NCBI GenBank assembly: GCA_007115705.1
Contig: QXEO01000237.1
Coordinates: forward strand, 4,199,632-4,263,631
Direction of reading: 5' to 3'
Length of the DNA stretch: 64,000 nt
From: Dactylis glomerata
Lineage: Eukaryota; Streptophyta; Magnoliopsida; Poales; Poaceae
How positions within the stretch are numbered: the stretch's first letter is position 1; each line of letters starts with the position of its first letter. This document shows positions 22,711 through 34,919 of this stretch, in pieces. The position numbers and the translations under genes are program-made. A model generated the notes under the pieces. The model worked only from the letters and a program-made list of their open reading frames with translations, ran no database searches and was not told where the DNA came from.

Positions 22711-23400
22711 TATACACCAGGTAGTTCTGGAATGCCTTGTTGCAGATCACAGAAAAAATAAGAAAACAAAATCTGCCTTGCTGCAGCGCTTGGCTGTGAT
22801 TCAATTGATGCAAGGGACCGATGAATTTTGATTGATTTTACATGATAATAATAAATTCTCTGTAGAATCCATGTATAGAGCTTTGATCCAGCCAATAGAT
22901 ACTAATAAAAAGATTTAGAAAATGAAGATCCCGTTAAAATACTAAAGTTTTTGCATGGTACCTTCACAGAGGAGTAATCCTCACCAAAGACAACCCTGTG
23001 AAACGTAATTGACAGAAAATTCTAAGTGTGTATTTTGTCATCATGAAGACACAATTAAACACTCACCTTTTCCGTATAAATTTGCTAGATCTATATGATC
23101 AGTCATCCAAGTAGGTTCTACCTTATACCCGCTAATAAGTGTTGCTAATATACTCGACAATTGGCTAAATGGTGTGGATTATAAGTTTAAAATATTTATT
23201 AGAGTGAGAGAGCTTACCTTTATTTGGTTGTTATGGCTATGTGAAAATGGCAAAAGGTATTCAATGACAAAAATTATTCTCTCTTAGATGTAATCTACCT
23301 GTGTACAGCTTCACTTCATTCATGACGTCTCTACAATGTGTGAAGAATAGTGACATGTTTATGAAGATGTCTATATGGTTGGAGGACACATAGAGAGATA
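22711..23400 (+). mobile_element. LINE-derived repeat, copy A, left half
   Basis: This stretch matches 40731-41580 closely. Conceptual frames on the plus strand, with many stops, echo the end of LINE ORF2: for example a GVILTKDNL-like stretch near 22970 and an NWLNGVDYKFK-like stretch near 23165, resembling GVVLTKDNL and NWLNGIDNRFK in the intact LINE at 23976-27662. It is therefore a decayed LINE 3' segment. It breaks off at 23400, and its continuation resumes at 39428. Confidence 0.75.
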
Positions 23401-23975
23401 CTAGATGGTCTATGCGCGCTTCGCTGCGCCGACCTTTGCTTCTATCGCTGGCTATTTCCTCCTTAAAAAATAGCTGGCATTCTATTGGGCTCCAACTCAA
23501 GAAAGTAAAAATCTAGAATGCATTTGTGTTTCTTGTTGCACCTTATAATATATTGGATAACATCATACAATTCTAGTCCAATTCTATATTTTTTAACAAA
23601 AGTTTGGCATCAATCGATACTGCGCTTGCCATTACCACCTAACAAACCTATGGATGTCTAAAAGACTAAGCAGGCAGAGAATGCGTGCCAACTTGGACTT
23701 TGCCATGCTATGGACTTGATGTGTACTGATATATAGGAACATGTCGGGGGATAGGTGCTATCTTCTTTAGAACATTGAATGTAGCATCCTTGATCCGAGA
23801 CCTAAGAAAGAGCATACGTCATTTTATTTTTTCGATAAAGAGCGCTTTATTACTTAATATTCATTAAGCTTACACCTGGCCTCTGCATAACAACGATGCA
23901 CACAGCCCAAAACCGAGTCTCAAGTATAAATATGAAGGCAAAATTACATATCATATTGAGCAATTGTAATAATGC

Positions 23976-26900
23976 CTAAAAAGCAGCGCCAATCCGTAAG
24001 CTATGCGGCCATCCATGTTGGGAAAAAGTATCCCTCGCCGTAGCTTCCAGACGTGCACAGACCTCCATATAAAGGTCGCGATCCTGTGGACGTTGCAGAG
24101 ACGACCACAAACGGAGTGTACCAGTAGCTCTGTAGATAACCTGGAAAATAGAAGATTTTTGGTTGTTAAACACATTATCATTTCTACATAGCCATAGCGA
24201 CCAAATAAAGGCAATCGCTCCCACCCTAATATGCTTTTTAAACCTATTGTCAATTCCATTTAGCCAATTCCCAAAAACATTGGTAATACTGCTTGGTGGA
24301 AACAAGGTTGAAGCTATTTGGATGACTGACCATATAGATCTAGCAAAACGACAATGGAAAAACAAGTGTTTAATTGTTTCATCCTGATGACAAAAAACAC
24401 ATTTCTTACTTCCATGCCAATTCCACTTTGCAAGATTATCTTTTGTTAAAACAACTCCTTTACGGAGGTACCACCCAAATACCTTTATCCGTAGTGGAAT
24501 TTTCAATTTCCAGAGCTTATTATTACTAATTTTATCGATTGGTACATCAGGTAAGATCAGAGCATTGTACATGGAAGCTACAGAAAATTTGCCAGATTCG
24601 TGTAGGTTCCAACGGAATTCATCGTGCCCATCTTGAAGTTGGATGTTTGCCAAACGTAGCAGTAAAGCATTCCAAGCTACAAGTCTTTGCCCAGACAAAT
24701 CCCTTCTAAACGCCACTGATGGTGGAGAAGTCTCCAACACTTTAGCGATAGTATCGCCTTTGTGACGCACAATGCTATAAACGGCCGGATACTGTTCCCG
24801 AAGAGTGGCATTACCAAGCCATTTGTCTTCCCAGAACCGTACCTCTGAACCATCTTTAATCGAAAACGAACCCAGACCAAAGAAAAACTTCTTCGTTGCC
24901 ATGAGTCCAGCCCAAAAATGCGAATCCCCTGGTTTCCAAAGAACCTGAGATAAAGCTTTTTGACCAATATATTTCCTCTTAAGAATGGTTTGCCATGTCC
25001 CCTCCTCAGTAAGTAGTTTAAATAACCACTTCCCCAGTAAAGCTGTATTTTTGACCTCAAGGTCATGAATACCAAGCCCACCCTGGTCTTTAGGAGAACA
25101 TACTACACTCCATATAGCCAATCGATATTTCTTTTTCTCGCTGTCCCCTTGCCAAAAGAATCTAGACCGGTAATAATCCAGTTTGTGCAAGACTCCTTTA
25201 GGCAAGAGAAAGAATGAAATCATATGTAGTACCATATTAGATAGTACCGAATTAATGAGTATCAGCCTCCCTCCCAGGGACAGCAATTTCCCTTTCCAAC
25301 TACTAAGGCGTTTTTGTAATCTCTCCTCGACGAGTTTCCATTCAGCAAGTGTAAGTCTCCGATAATGAATCGGAATACCCAAATACCGCATAGGAAATTG
25401 CCCCTGCCCACAGCCGAATAAATCAGCATATGCATTGACCTCGTCTTGAGCCTCACCAAAACAAAACAATTCACTTTTATGGAAATTAATTTTTAGACCT
25501 GATAATTGCTCGAATGCTGAAAGAATAAGTTTCAGATTCTGTGCTTTCTCGAGGTCATGTTCCATAAAAAGAATCGTGTCATCGGCGTATTGAAGGATGG
25601 ACAATCCCCCATCAACCAGATGAGGAATGACCCCTTCAATGAGACCATCATTTTTTGCGCGTTCGATCATAATAGCAAGCATATCAGCCACTATATTAAA
25701 TAGCATTGGCGATAAAGGGTCACCCTGCCTTAGACCTTTTAAAGTCTGAAAGTATGTACCAATGTCATCGTTGACTTTGATGGCAACACTACCTCCAGTC
25801 ACAAAGGAATTGATCAAAGCACGCCACTCATCAGAAAAACCTTTCATTCTGAGTGTTTGCTGGAGAAAGGACCACTTAACTTTATCATAAGCCTTTTCAA
25901 AATCTAACTTTAAAATTACTCCATTTAACTTTTTAGAATGAAGTTCGTGTACCGTTTCATGCAAGGTAGCAACTCCATCTAGGATATTCCTACCTTGCAT
26001 GAAAGCAGTTTGAGACGGTCGAACTACCTGATCAGCAACCGTGTTTAGTCTTAAGGTGGCCACTTTCGTGAAAATTTTGAAACTAACATTAAGGAGGCAG
26101 ATTGGCCTAAATTGTTGGATCCGTTCTGCCTCATTAACCTTAGGTAACAAAACAATATCACCAAAATTAAGACGAAACAATTCTAGTTGTCCTGCATGAA
26201 GACATCAAAACAAATCTAGAAGGTCACTCTTGATAGTATCCCAAAAGGTTTGGTAAAACTCAGCTGGGAATCCATCCGGACCCGGTGCTTTATTAAGTTC
26301 CATTTGGAAAATTGCTTTTCTTACTTCCTCTTCCGAGTACTCTGCTGTAAGAAAATTATTTTCCTCAACGGAAACCTGAGGAATATCATCTATTTGAGAC
26401 TCATCCATAAAGAAGTTACCTTCCTCCGGTGCCCCAAACAAATTTTTGTAGTAACTAGTAATATATTTTTTGAGATTATCTAAACCCACAATCGTACCCT
26501 CATCCTGAACAAGAGTCTGAATACGCTTTTTCCTATGTCTGCCATTGGCCACACTATGGAAATGGCGAGTATTCGAGTCTCCTTCAAGGATAAACTGGCT
26601 CTTGGAGCGTTGGTACCATTTGAGTTCCTCCTCCCTGAGAAGACTCGCTATCTTAGCATTGGACTGATTTTTCAATTCAATCTCATGTGCAGATAGAGGA
26701 CCAATCTCAGCTAAGGCCTCCAGACCGTCAATGATGGAGGAAAGCCTTGCCTTTTCATTTTTAAGAACTCCTGTTACATGGCGTGCCCAACCACTTAGGT
26801 GACTACGTAAAGCACGTATTTTGGAATTCCACCTTTGTATTGGAGACACCGCCGTAACTGGTCTGGCCCATACAGAATTGACCATCTCAGAAAACCCCTC

Positions 26901-27662
26901 CCTCTGTAACCATCCAAGTTCAAACTTGAATTTGCGATTACTAGGTGGTTTAGGGATTCCGGTAGTCAAGAGTATAGGGGCATGATCTGAAAAACCTTCG
27001 ATACGTTCAAGAGCACGAACAGATACCATCGGAAATTTTGATTCCATATCGGCATCCATTAGCACTCTATCCAATTTCTCGAAAGTGGGGTTAGGGAGGT
27101 TATTTGCCCAGGTGAATTGTCTTCCGGTCATTGCAACTTCTCTCAAATCCAAACTGTCTATAACAGCATTGAATAGAAAAGGCCAATGATCATCAAACCG
27201 GCCCTTACTTTTCTCATGACGAAATCTTAGCAAATTGAAATCACCCCCAATTAGAATTGGATAAGGGTTATCCTTTGCCAAGTTAACCAGTTCACGAAGA
27301 AAGTCTGCCTTATATTCATCCTGTGCAGCCCCATAAACAGCAACTAGACTCCATGTGAAATTATCCACTCTATTACGGATATGGAGTTTGATATGATAAT
27401 CTCCACCCGAACGAGCTATAACTTCCATAGTATCCGTCCGTACTCCAAGTAAAATGCCCCCCGAACGGCCTCGGGGCGGCTGGGATGTCCACTCAAAATC
27501 TACCCCACCAGAAAGGCGGTCAAGTAGACGTTGAGAGAAGTCCCTTCTACCGGTTTCCGAAATAGCCACAAAATCTAAATTATGATCATTGATACAATGA
27601 GCGACATGTAAATGTTTAGCCAAGTCCCCAAGACCTCTGCTATTCGAAAACATGCCATTCAT
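23976..27662 (-). pseudogene. LINE ORF2, endonuclease-reverse transcriptase, one in-frame stop
   Basis: One frame runs 1229 codons from ATG at 27662 to TGA at 23978-23976, broken only by a TGA at 26207-26205. The N-terminal 230 residues are the APE-type endonuclease (start MNGMFSNSRGLGDL; catalytic motifs ILIGGDFNLL and FSDHAPIL). The reverse transcriptase follows, with KAPGPDGFPAEFY just before the stop, LKGLRQGDPLSPMLFN and the YADD box (LQYADDTILF, about residue 690). The C-terminal zinc-binding domain (CVFCHQDETIKHLFFHC, about residue 1090) ends the protein; no RNase H domain follows. It would nick target DNA and copy LINE RNA. The single stop separates endonuclease from most of the RT, so the copy is probably dead unless read through. 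Confidence 0.88.
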
Positions 27663-30600
27663 TGAGACACAATCTTAGATTTTGGAACTTTGCCCCTTTT
27701 TGAGGACTTAGAGCAAGAATTTGACTTTGATTTACGGCCAGATGCACACAGGTCATAAAATGAACCCGGCATGGTTTCATTAAAGTCAATTTCAGAAACA
27801 ACACCAACTAGACTAGAGAGAAGCTGACCATCTACTGTGGCAATCGCTTCCTCTTCGTCCAGTTCGATATCCTCCACTATATTCTTCAGCTTAGGACTGA
27901 CCGTTAACCGATCATATTCCATGTGCCTCAGAACATTTGCGGACAGACAAACCTCACTAGCATTCTTCCCTAGTCTAATGCCGACCGCATTCAACTTAGA
28001 AGAAATAACAGGAGTAGATAAAGAAATAAAAGAAGAAGATTTAGCGCTCATACCACTGAAGTCGAGATTCGCAGCGGCCTTGCGCCGCATTGCCTTCTGC
28101 AAGGTATCCTCATCAGTCGCAGAGGAGCCATCATCCGCCACCGGATGCCTCGTACTACGCCTCACCATAGGCGCACAAGGCATAGAACGTGGCGGAGGCG
28201 GTGGGGAAGAAGCCTTGTCAATCGGAGCCGGAGAAGTAGACGGTGAAGAAGCCCGGACTGGCGATGTCGGTGTGGCATAACACCCCACGTCTCGCGAGAA
28301 AGGCTCCTCTGCCGCCGAGGACAGTAAGGTCGAAGAAGGTACTGTCCTAGGCACAACCGAAGGCGCAGACAAAGTGGATGGGGGCGATGGTGAAGCAGGA
28401 CCCCCACCCGACATGGCCACCGAAGTGCCATGTTCCTCAGCCAGCGACGCCGAGCCATCCGCAGAAGCAACAGCATACCGGACATCAGCCACAATGACAG
28501 CCGGCGTGCCCGCATCCCGCAATGTGCTAGCATGGGCCACGTCGGTAGGCGGGAGCTGGCCGTGCGCAGCGTGAGCCACACAAGGCGGCGAGGAGGAAAC
28601 CACCGCCTGGGCGGCCGAGCGCGGCGAACGTCCCAGCGAAGATGATGGGCTGACAGGCCGGCCATCGCCTGCAGGAGCCGTCACGCCAGACTGCAGCCCA
28701 GCCGTCGAGGGGGAAGGCCGCTGCACCGAGCACCTCATAGGCGAGGACGCCCCCTTCAGAAGCCAAGGCAAGGTAGACCGAACAGCCTCCACGATTTGTT
28801 TCCCACGCGGTGTAGTTGGATTCGGATTGATGGGTGTCATAGCAAAAAGCGATGAAGACCCCTCCACCGAACCCATAGGAACGTTCTTGCCATGTGACGT
28901 GGAATTACCTCCTTGAGGCTTGTCAACATCCATAGAGGCGGACGTCGAAGGAGCACCAGAGTTAGGAGCATCGTTTCCAGCATTATCCTGACCCGAACCA
29001 TCAAGACCAGCATCATCATCACCTTTGCGCTTCCAGAAAAAAGGAGAAAAATTCTCATCCGGAACAAAGTCCTGCGGCTCACGACGAAAGAAGAAATCAT
29101 AACCTTTGAGCTTAACTGTTACCGAAACACCAAGACAAGGGTACCCCAAAATTTCATTCTGCTTGTCCAGATTTTTAGGTTCATTCATAGCCACCAGAAT
29201 GCGCACCACACCACGACTCCGGAGGGAGACCAAGTCTACATCCAGAGTGGTACCAATGAGAGAACCGACAGCCCATAAACCTAGAAAATGTCTGACTGTA
29301 TGAGGAACTCCATCAACATGAACCCAAGTCGGCTGAAGCTCAAACTTGTGAGGAACATCCTGGGCTTTCCAACTGCTAACAGACATCTGTGCAGAAGAAT
29401 TGGGCACACCCATCTGAAACCCATCAACCCTTTGCAGATCAGCAGACGTGGGGAAACTCACCAAAAAAGCATCCTCCCCATGTGGAACAGCCTCCCACTT
29501 CCACTGAGTGCTCAGTGGACAAATCCGTGCCAGCAGATCCTGAATAGCAGCGGCAGAAGCAGACCCACCAGAAATCTTAATAAAAGCTGTAGGCATACCT
29601 TTCGGAGCAAGATGAGCCTTATACACACTATCGGGCAACCTCATGCAAAGCGACTCCTCACAAGCTGGTCCACCCAGAATAGCCTGTGGTTTAGGGAGCT
29701 TCAGGGTAGGGCACCTGAGAGTGGGGTGTGCGGAGGTATCGCACACAAGGCAGTAATGCTGAGCCTTGCAATCCTTGGTAGCGTGTGTGTCAACCGAACA
29801 CTTCCAACATTTGCCAACCTTAACAGGTGGAACCTCAGCAACCACCGAAGAACCCAACTGATGAATTCTAGAATCTTGATGTAATACTGGCGCAGAGGTA
29901 ACAGCCACCCCCACACCCCCAGATGGAGCAACAAAAGAGCCCTGAGGAGGAACAAAAGGCGCCTGCGGAGGGTGCACCCATTGTGAACTGGTCGCCCCCG
30001 CGTTCTTCTTCTTCTTCCTTTTATTCTGAGTCGGAGCTGCAACATTCTGAACAGTGACAGGCTGAAAAGAAGGAGCTGCAGACATCTGCTGGAACGACCC
30101 ACTAGGCTGCCCAAACATGGGGGGAGCGTAGTAGGGCGAGGCCTGCTGGTAAGCAGGAAGCTGCTGGTACGGTGGCGGCTGAAATTGCTGAGGGTAACCG
30201 GGGATGTAAGCTGGCGGACCCGGCTGCCGAGAGGGCGGCTGTAGCGGGTGCAGAGCCCGAGGGGCAACCGGCGCAAACGGCGCACTTGAGCCCGGCTGCC
30301 CAACCATCGGAGGAGCGAAGGGCGCCGCAGCCTGGGCAGGCGGCCTTGCAGACGCCGTAGCCGCAGCCGAACCGCTCTGCTGGCCAGGAGCGGACGGCCT
30401 CACGGGAGCTGCGGGCACCCCGGCCGATGGCGGACGTTGCCCAGCCATAATCTGGGCAGCCAAGACGAAGGACCGGTGCCCCGACGAGGGCAGAGGCGAT
30501 GAAGAGCCCGACAAACCCGGCGAGGAAGGAGGTCTTGACGGGCTTGAAGGCATGGACGGCGGCACCGCATCAGAGGGAGACGAAGACCTTGACGAGCCCA

Positions 30601-31204
30601 GCGCCGACGACGCAGACCTTGACGGAGCCGATGACGAGCCGAGGAAATCGCCCAGCACCGGCGGCGGCGTGACCCGCCTCCTCGGCAGAGGTCCACGCCA
30701 GGACCCGGCCCTCGGGCCACGGACGAGGCGCACCCCTGATGGCGAAGAACAAGACCCTTTGCGCGATGAGCATGCCGTAGGCGAGCCCGAAGGGGCCACT
30801 GTCCTCTCTGCTGCCGGCTCTGACCTGCAAAACGGAGAAAACGTACCTTCCCGCGGCGAAGATCGGCGAGCACCCTCCCAGAATCTGGACTCCGACGTGG
30901 GGTAACCGATCTCCCGCCAGAACTCAGCCACGGTCTCGGACCTCGCCTTCCTCCTCCTGGACACCGGCGTCCAACCTTCATCAGACTCCCCTTCCAGCAC
31001 CGTCTGCGCCATCTCGAAGGGGATTCCTTCACCGTCGGCATCCGATCCGCTATCATCGGGCGCAAGCGCAGAAAACCGCGATCCACCTTCCCCGACTGGC
31101 GGAGAACGACCGCCAACGGAGTCCGGCGGCGCCCGGGGCGCCAGAGTCAGACGGCGGCGTCGCGCGTCCATCATGCCGCCACTCTCCTTACCGGCAGTAG
31201 CCAT
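27659..31204 (-). CDS. LINE ORF1, nucleic-acid-binding protein with two CCHC zinc knuckles
   Basis: A 1181-codon frame from ATG at 31204 to TGA at 27661-27659. The first ~450 residues are Pro/Ser/Ala-rich and presumably disordered. Two CCHC knuckles follow at about residues 464-505: CWKCSVDTHATKDC and CLVCDTSAHPTLRC. Downstream (about 540-720) is the DUF4283-like region usual in plant LINE ORF1, including FELQPTWVHVDGVPHTVRHF. Residues from about 740 on are again low-complexity. It would coat the LINE RNA. A second ATG lies ten codons in because a 30-bp unit is duplicated at the start (31172-31231). The length is at the high end for plant L1 ORF1. The stop overlaps the ORF2 start as ATGA. Confidence 0.85.
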   Translation of the reverse strand: MATAGKESGGMMDARRRRLTLAPRAPPDSVGGRSPPVGEGGSRFSALAPDDSGSDADGEGIPFEMAQTVLEGESDEGWTPVSRRRKARSETVAEFWREIGYPTSESRFWEGARRSSPREGTFSPFCRSEPAAERTVAPSGSPTACSSRKGSCSSPSGVRLVRGPRAGSWRGPLPRRRVTPPPVLGDFLGSSSAPSRSASSALGSSRSSSPSDAVPPSMPSSPSRPPSSPGLSGSSSPLPSSGHRSFVLAAQIMAGQRPPSAGVPAAPVRPSAPGQQSGSAAATASARPPAQAAAPFAPPMVGQPGSSAPFAPVAPRALHPLQPPSRQPGPPAYIPGYPQQFQPPPYQQLPAYQQASPYYAPPMFGQPSGSFQQMSAAPSFQPVTVQNVAAPTQNKRKKKKNAGATSSQWVHPPQAPFVPPQGSFVAPSGGVGVAVTSAPVLHQDSRIHQLGSSVVAEVPPVKVGKCWKCSVDTHATKDCKAQHYCLVCDTSAHPTLRCPTLKLPKPQAILGGPACEESLCMRLPDSVYKAHLAPKGMPTAFIKISGGSASAAAIQDLLARICPLSTQWKWEAVPHGEDAFLVSFPTSADLQRVDGFQMGVPNSSAQMSVSSWKAQDVPHKFELQPTWVHVDGVPHTVRHFLGLWAVGSLIGTTLDVDLVSLRSRGVVRILVAMNEPKNLDKQNEILGYPCLGVSVTVKLKGYDFFFRREPQDFVPDENFSPFFWKRKGDDDAGLDGSGQDNAGNDAPNSGAPSTSASMDVDKPQGGNSTSHGKNVPMGSVEGSSSLFAMTPINPNPTTPRGKQIVEAVRSTLPWLLKGASSPMRCSVQRPSPSTAGLQSGVTAPAGDGRPVSPSSSLGRSPRSAAQAVVSSSPPCVAHAAHGQLPPTDVAHASTLRDAGTPAVIVADVRYAVASADGSASLAEEHGTSVAMSGGGPASPSPPSTLSAPSVVPRTVPSSTLLSSAAEEPFSRDVGCYATPTSPVRASSPSTSPAPIDKASSPPPPPRSMPCAPMVRRSTRHPVADDGSSATDEDTLQKAMRRKAAANLDFSGMSAKSSSFISLSTPVISSKLNAVGIRLGKNASEVCLSANVLRHMEYDRLTVSPKLKNIVEDIELDEEEAIATVDGQLLSSLVGVVSEIDFNETMPGSFYDLCASGRKSKSNSCSKSSKRGKVPKSKIVSQ

Positions 31205-31231
31205 GCCGCCACTCTCCTTACCGGCAGGCCT
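31172..31231 (-). repeat. 30-bp tandem duplication over the LINE ORF1 start
   Basis: Two copies of a 30-bp unit, beginning CATGCCGCCACTCTCC on the plus strand at 31172 and 31202, place two in-frame ATGs ten codons apart. A triple GCTTACCGG repeat lies just upstream (about 31275-31300). Confidence 0.8.
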
Positions 31232-31260
31232 CAGTTCGGCATGAGTTGGAAGGAAACTAG

Positions 31261-34200
31261 GCGGACAGAACTCTGCTTACCGGCTTACCGGCTTACCGGC
31301 GGCAGTGAAAATTTTGCATGATACCATGTCGCTGCTTGGTATTCATGGCCTCGAAATTTGGTACTCCTCCATCCGGTCATACGCCATTTTATTAGACATA
31401 GATAATGATAATCGAAATGTTCTAGATGTGAAGAATGGTTTTAAACCTTTTGAGTTGAACATGCCCAATTAACAGAACCGAACCACAATATGTGCCTTCC
31501 TCTTCAGCAACTTTCTTAAGCGTGTCCTAAAATGGGCACAAGATAAACTCATGGAGTCACGTGATCAGAACAAATGGCATTAAACATGAACCATCTGAGT
31601 ATATCGACAAACACGCTAAGCTAGAAAAGTAACTTCAAAGATGTGCCAAAAAAGTATATAGAGATCTATATTGGAAGGCCTGAGAGAAAATGTTGTACAG
31701 AACTTTATGGTGAAAATCGATCCTTAAATTAGTCCTCTTTTCATCACGGCGGGAATAATCAAACAAACTCAGCACTTCAAGATTAATATAAAACAACCCG
31801 TGCCTATGCACGTAGTTGACATATACAAGAACACAGCTGATTAAACACTTACCTTGTTACGTAACTACAAATAAGAAAGCATCTGCAAGATGTCTAGGTT
31901 GAGTAGGTGAATTATATTATTTTTGAATTAATAAGAATATTAATTATTGAAGATCATTTACCTTGGGTACAAAATATAAAGTTTGAGTTGCACAAGCTGG
32001 TTTACTTTTAATGGAATGACAGTGATAATTTTACCTACGAAAACATGAGCATATCTAGAACAAAAATCACACATAAAGTAGCCATGGTCTATATTAGACT
32101 AGAAAAAGACACAGCTTTTAGGTCCAGCATCTTGACAGCCAAAAAAGCCTAAGAAATTAATATTTTCTTCTAAACTAAACTGTGCACAACATCATATATG
32201 GTTCTAGCACTGTCTAATATCATGCAATAATAAAAATTCCCAGTGAACGGCTATATTAAATTAAATTTAAAAGGTAATGAAGCAGTTATGCTCCACAGTT
32301 TAGTATGCCTGGGCTGCCAATGCACCACAAACTTCCACCACTCAAAAGGATCCTAATTGCTAATGGACACAACAAAAACAGTTCTAAAGATTAGTCGTGC
32401 TTCTCCCAGGAAGAGAATTCCAATGTTTTGCAAAGTATGGAGACAAAATACCGAATGGTCTGCATCCAAGCTCCTAGAAGATCTGGAACTTTCAGTTGCA
32501 GTACAATTCAAAAAAATGTTTGTGCACAGTTTTTACTGAAACACCTCATGAAGTGTCCTTATTACCTATAATCCTAATTTGTTTGGTGATGACCAAACTA
32601 CAACTGATGTGTTGTTATCAGTTAGGCTGAAGGGTAAAAAATATGAAGGACACTGAGAACGCATTAATAACCAAGGAAAACTCAAAGTAGGCACAAAAAA
32701 GTGAATTATTTGTAGATACAAATAGCATAAATAAATATATTTCATCTTTGGGGAAAGAGGTAACCAGAGTGTAGACACTCTCAAATGCTTTTGCCTTTTG
32801 AAATTTTTTCCAGTTCAGAAAACGAACATTAGAACTTGAATCATATTTCAGCTAAAACTATATTTAATAGCATATTATTACGATGGTATATACAATGTAA
32901 TCTTTCAATACTTAGGAAATCATGGCACAAAAAATAGAGGAATGTCATGTTCTCGGAAATAGATGGCCACAAACTGTTAGAAGGTACACTATTATCGAAT
33001 TAAGTTAAGCATTTTGTGCAATACGAAACAAACATTAATAAAAACTGGACTATCCATGACAAAGGAAATTTGGATTGTTTTAAGTCTAATCCCAGGCTCA
33101 GTTAGGCAATGTCCAATGTCAGAGGAATAAATTCCTCACTTGGATGGAGAATGAAGGAGTGTACGGTATATATCCTCTATACGAAATCTTAGTATCCTAC
33201 CTAAAAAGACAAAGATAACTATGTGTGCACCCGGTAATACAACATCGGAGACAAATGCTAGGTGAAAAGCAGTAAAAAATACTCACTGAAGTTTAAGAAA
33301 TCGATCACATAACCATTTGTTGCCAATAAAATGGTCCACATATTCCCACTGCAGAAAGCAATGTCAAAGGACAAACAACCATGTGGGGGAGTCATCTAGT
33401 AAGTGTAATCCACCTCCTTGTTAATGGACAAAAGAATAAGAATATATTCTACTTATTTGGTTACCAAGGAATCAAATATTTTCAAAAGTCTAGATTTTTT
33501 CCAGGTCTGGAAGGATTGAAGTAAGAGCATATTCTGTAGTAAAAAAGCTCAATCTTCCAATGGATTATAAGGGGATTAAGAAAACCGTAAAGTTCAGAAC
33601 AAAATAAATAATCATTTATGGAAAGAAATTAACCAATGATAACCAATTTTAGTAGTGGGCCAGCTAGGATAATTTTTGGATGAGCAGGACATGAAGGTGT
33701 TCAAAGCTTGACAGGAAAAAGAGAACAAAAACAATACTCAAGCTTCATTGCAACTTCACCTTATTGGGTCATGGCGCCTCCTGCCGGTTGTTCGTGGCGT
33801 CACATCGTTCGAATGATTCGCACCACACTTGCTCAAGAAAAACATCACGTCTCCGTACAGAACCTGAAATCACGGACGAACTCCTCCAAATCAAATCAAA
33901 CGCTGCAACCATGGAGGAAGAATGAACCAGATCTAGAAAGGAGCATGTCAGCAGAACATAAAAGGAACCGGTTAAGAGAGGACTTCTTCTTTTCCTCTGA
34001 CGTTCAATTGCAATGTATTTTTAGAACAAACGATCTGTTAATCTTACAGAACGCAGGTGCACCACAAGTATCATTTTTGGTGTGGAAAAGAATGGTACCC
34101 CAACAAAAAAATAGCTACAGCCAACCCTGCACTTTGGCTAAATTCAGACTACTTTCTTGAGAGAAATTCAGAACTTAGACTTGCAATGTCAAGGGAATCT

Positions 34201-34919
34201 AAACCTGGGCATATTTAGCTAGCTGGGTAGTACTACCTGCAAACTCTTTATGCATGAATTAGTTCTATCTCCATTCCCTGACTTAATTAGGTTGTAATGT
34301 TCTGAAACTCACCTAGGCTATATGCACCACAAGCACAGACCACGTGTGCGCGTCCCCGTGCCTCATTGTGCTCCTCAAGGACGCTCCCAGCCGAGCTCCT
34401 CCAAGCGCCATTGACGGGGTTGGCTGGTCTTCCTCCTTAGCCAGTTAGCCTCCTCCGCGTGGGATATTCGTCTAGCTTTTCTACGACATCAACATCGAGA
34501 CCATACCTCCGGCTGGTGTGACTTGGAGTTGGAACAGACGCCGGCAACAGCTCGTCAGTGGACGGCCTCTAGCTTCAAAGGGGACATGACATGTCGCCCA
34601 CGACCTCCATGCATGGTGGCGCTGCCGAGCTCGGCAATCGACTCGCTCTAGCATGGGGAGGGGGGTGCTGGTCTGGGGGGCGTGTGGGGAAGTGGAGAGT
34701 GAGCACGGGGAGGTGGAGGAGGTCGGCAGTGGCGGCGCTGAAAGACCCAATCGCAGAAATCGCCGGATAAATCGCCATTCAAGCGGCGGCGAACTGACCC
34801 GCTCCCAGCGGCTGACGCGCGTCAATAGACCCAACAAAATCCCACAACACTCCACGCAGCCCAACAAGTATAACGCAACGAAACAGAATCAGAAAATAAA
34901 AGAGGAGCTTTGCTGCTAA
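31261..34919. other. Helitron interior with possible captured gene pieces
   Basis: AT-rich with no long ORF. One exon-like segment is at 33287-33348 (minus), listed separately. The GC-richer zone 34330-34880 has short ORFs of no recognisable identity. The patchwork of composition fits a Helitron that captured gene fragments, but no donor gene could be named. Confidence 0.35.
33287..33348 (-). pseudogene. Exon-like fragment of an unidentified gene
   Basis: On the minus strand a 62-bp segment lies between a good acceptor (TTTCTGCAG) and donor (GTGAGT). One frame reads EYVDHFIGNKWLCDRFLKL without stops. I do not recognise the protein. Consensus splice sites on both sides and a plausible protein frame suggest an exon captured by the Helitron. 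The segment is short, so chance is not excluded. Confidence 0.35.

Larger units (their letters stand above)
23821..31260 (-). mobile_element. L1-type LINE, nearly full length
   Basis: Order on the minus strand: short leader (from about 31300 to 31204), ORF1, ORF2, a 3' untranslated part containing AATAAAGCGCTCTTTATCG, and an A-rich end AAAAAATAAAAT near 23832-23821. The 5' limit is approximate and I could not find target duplications. It lies within the 16-kb Helitron, so it inserted later or travelled with it. ORF1 is intact and ORF2 has one stop, so the copy is young. Confidence 0.85.

Noticed and set aside
31790..31815. CCGTGC...GCACG hairpin resembling a Helitron 3' end
   Set aside because: No CTRR|T follows at the right distance on either strand.
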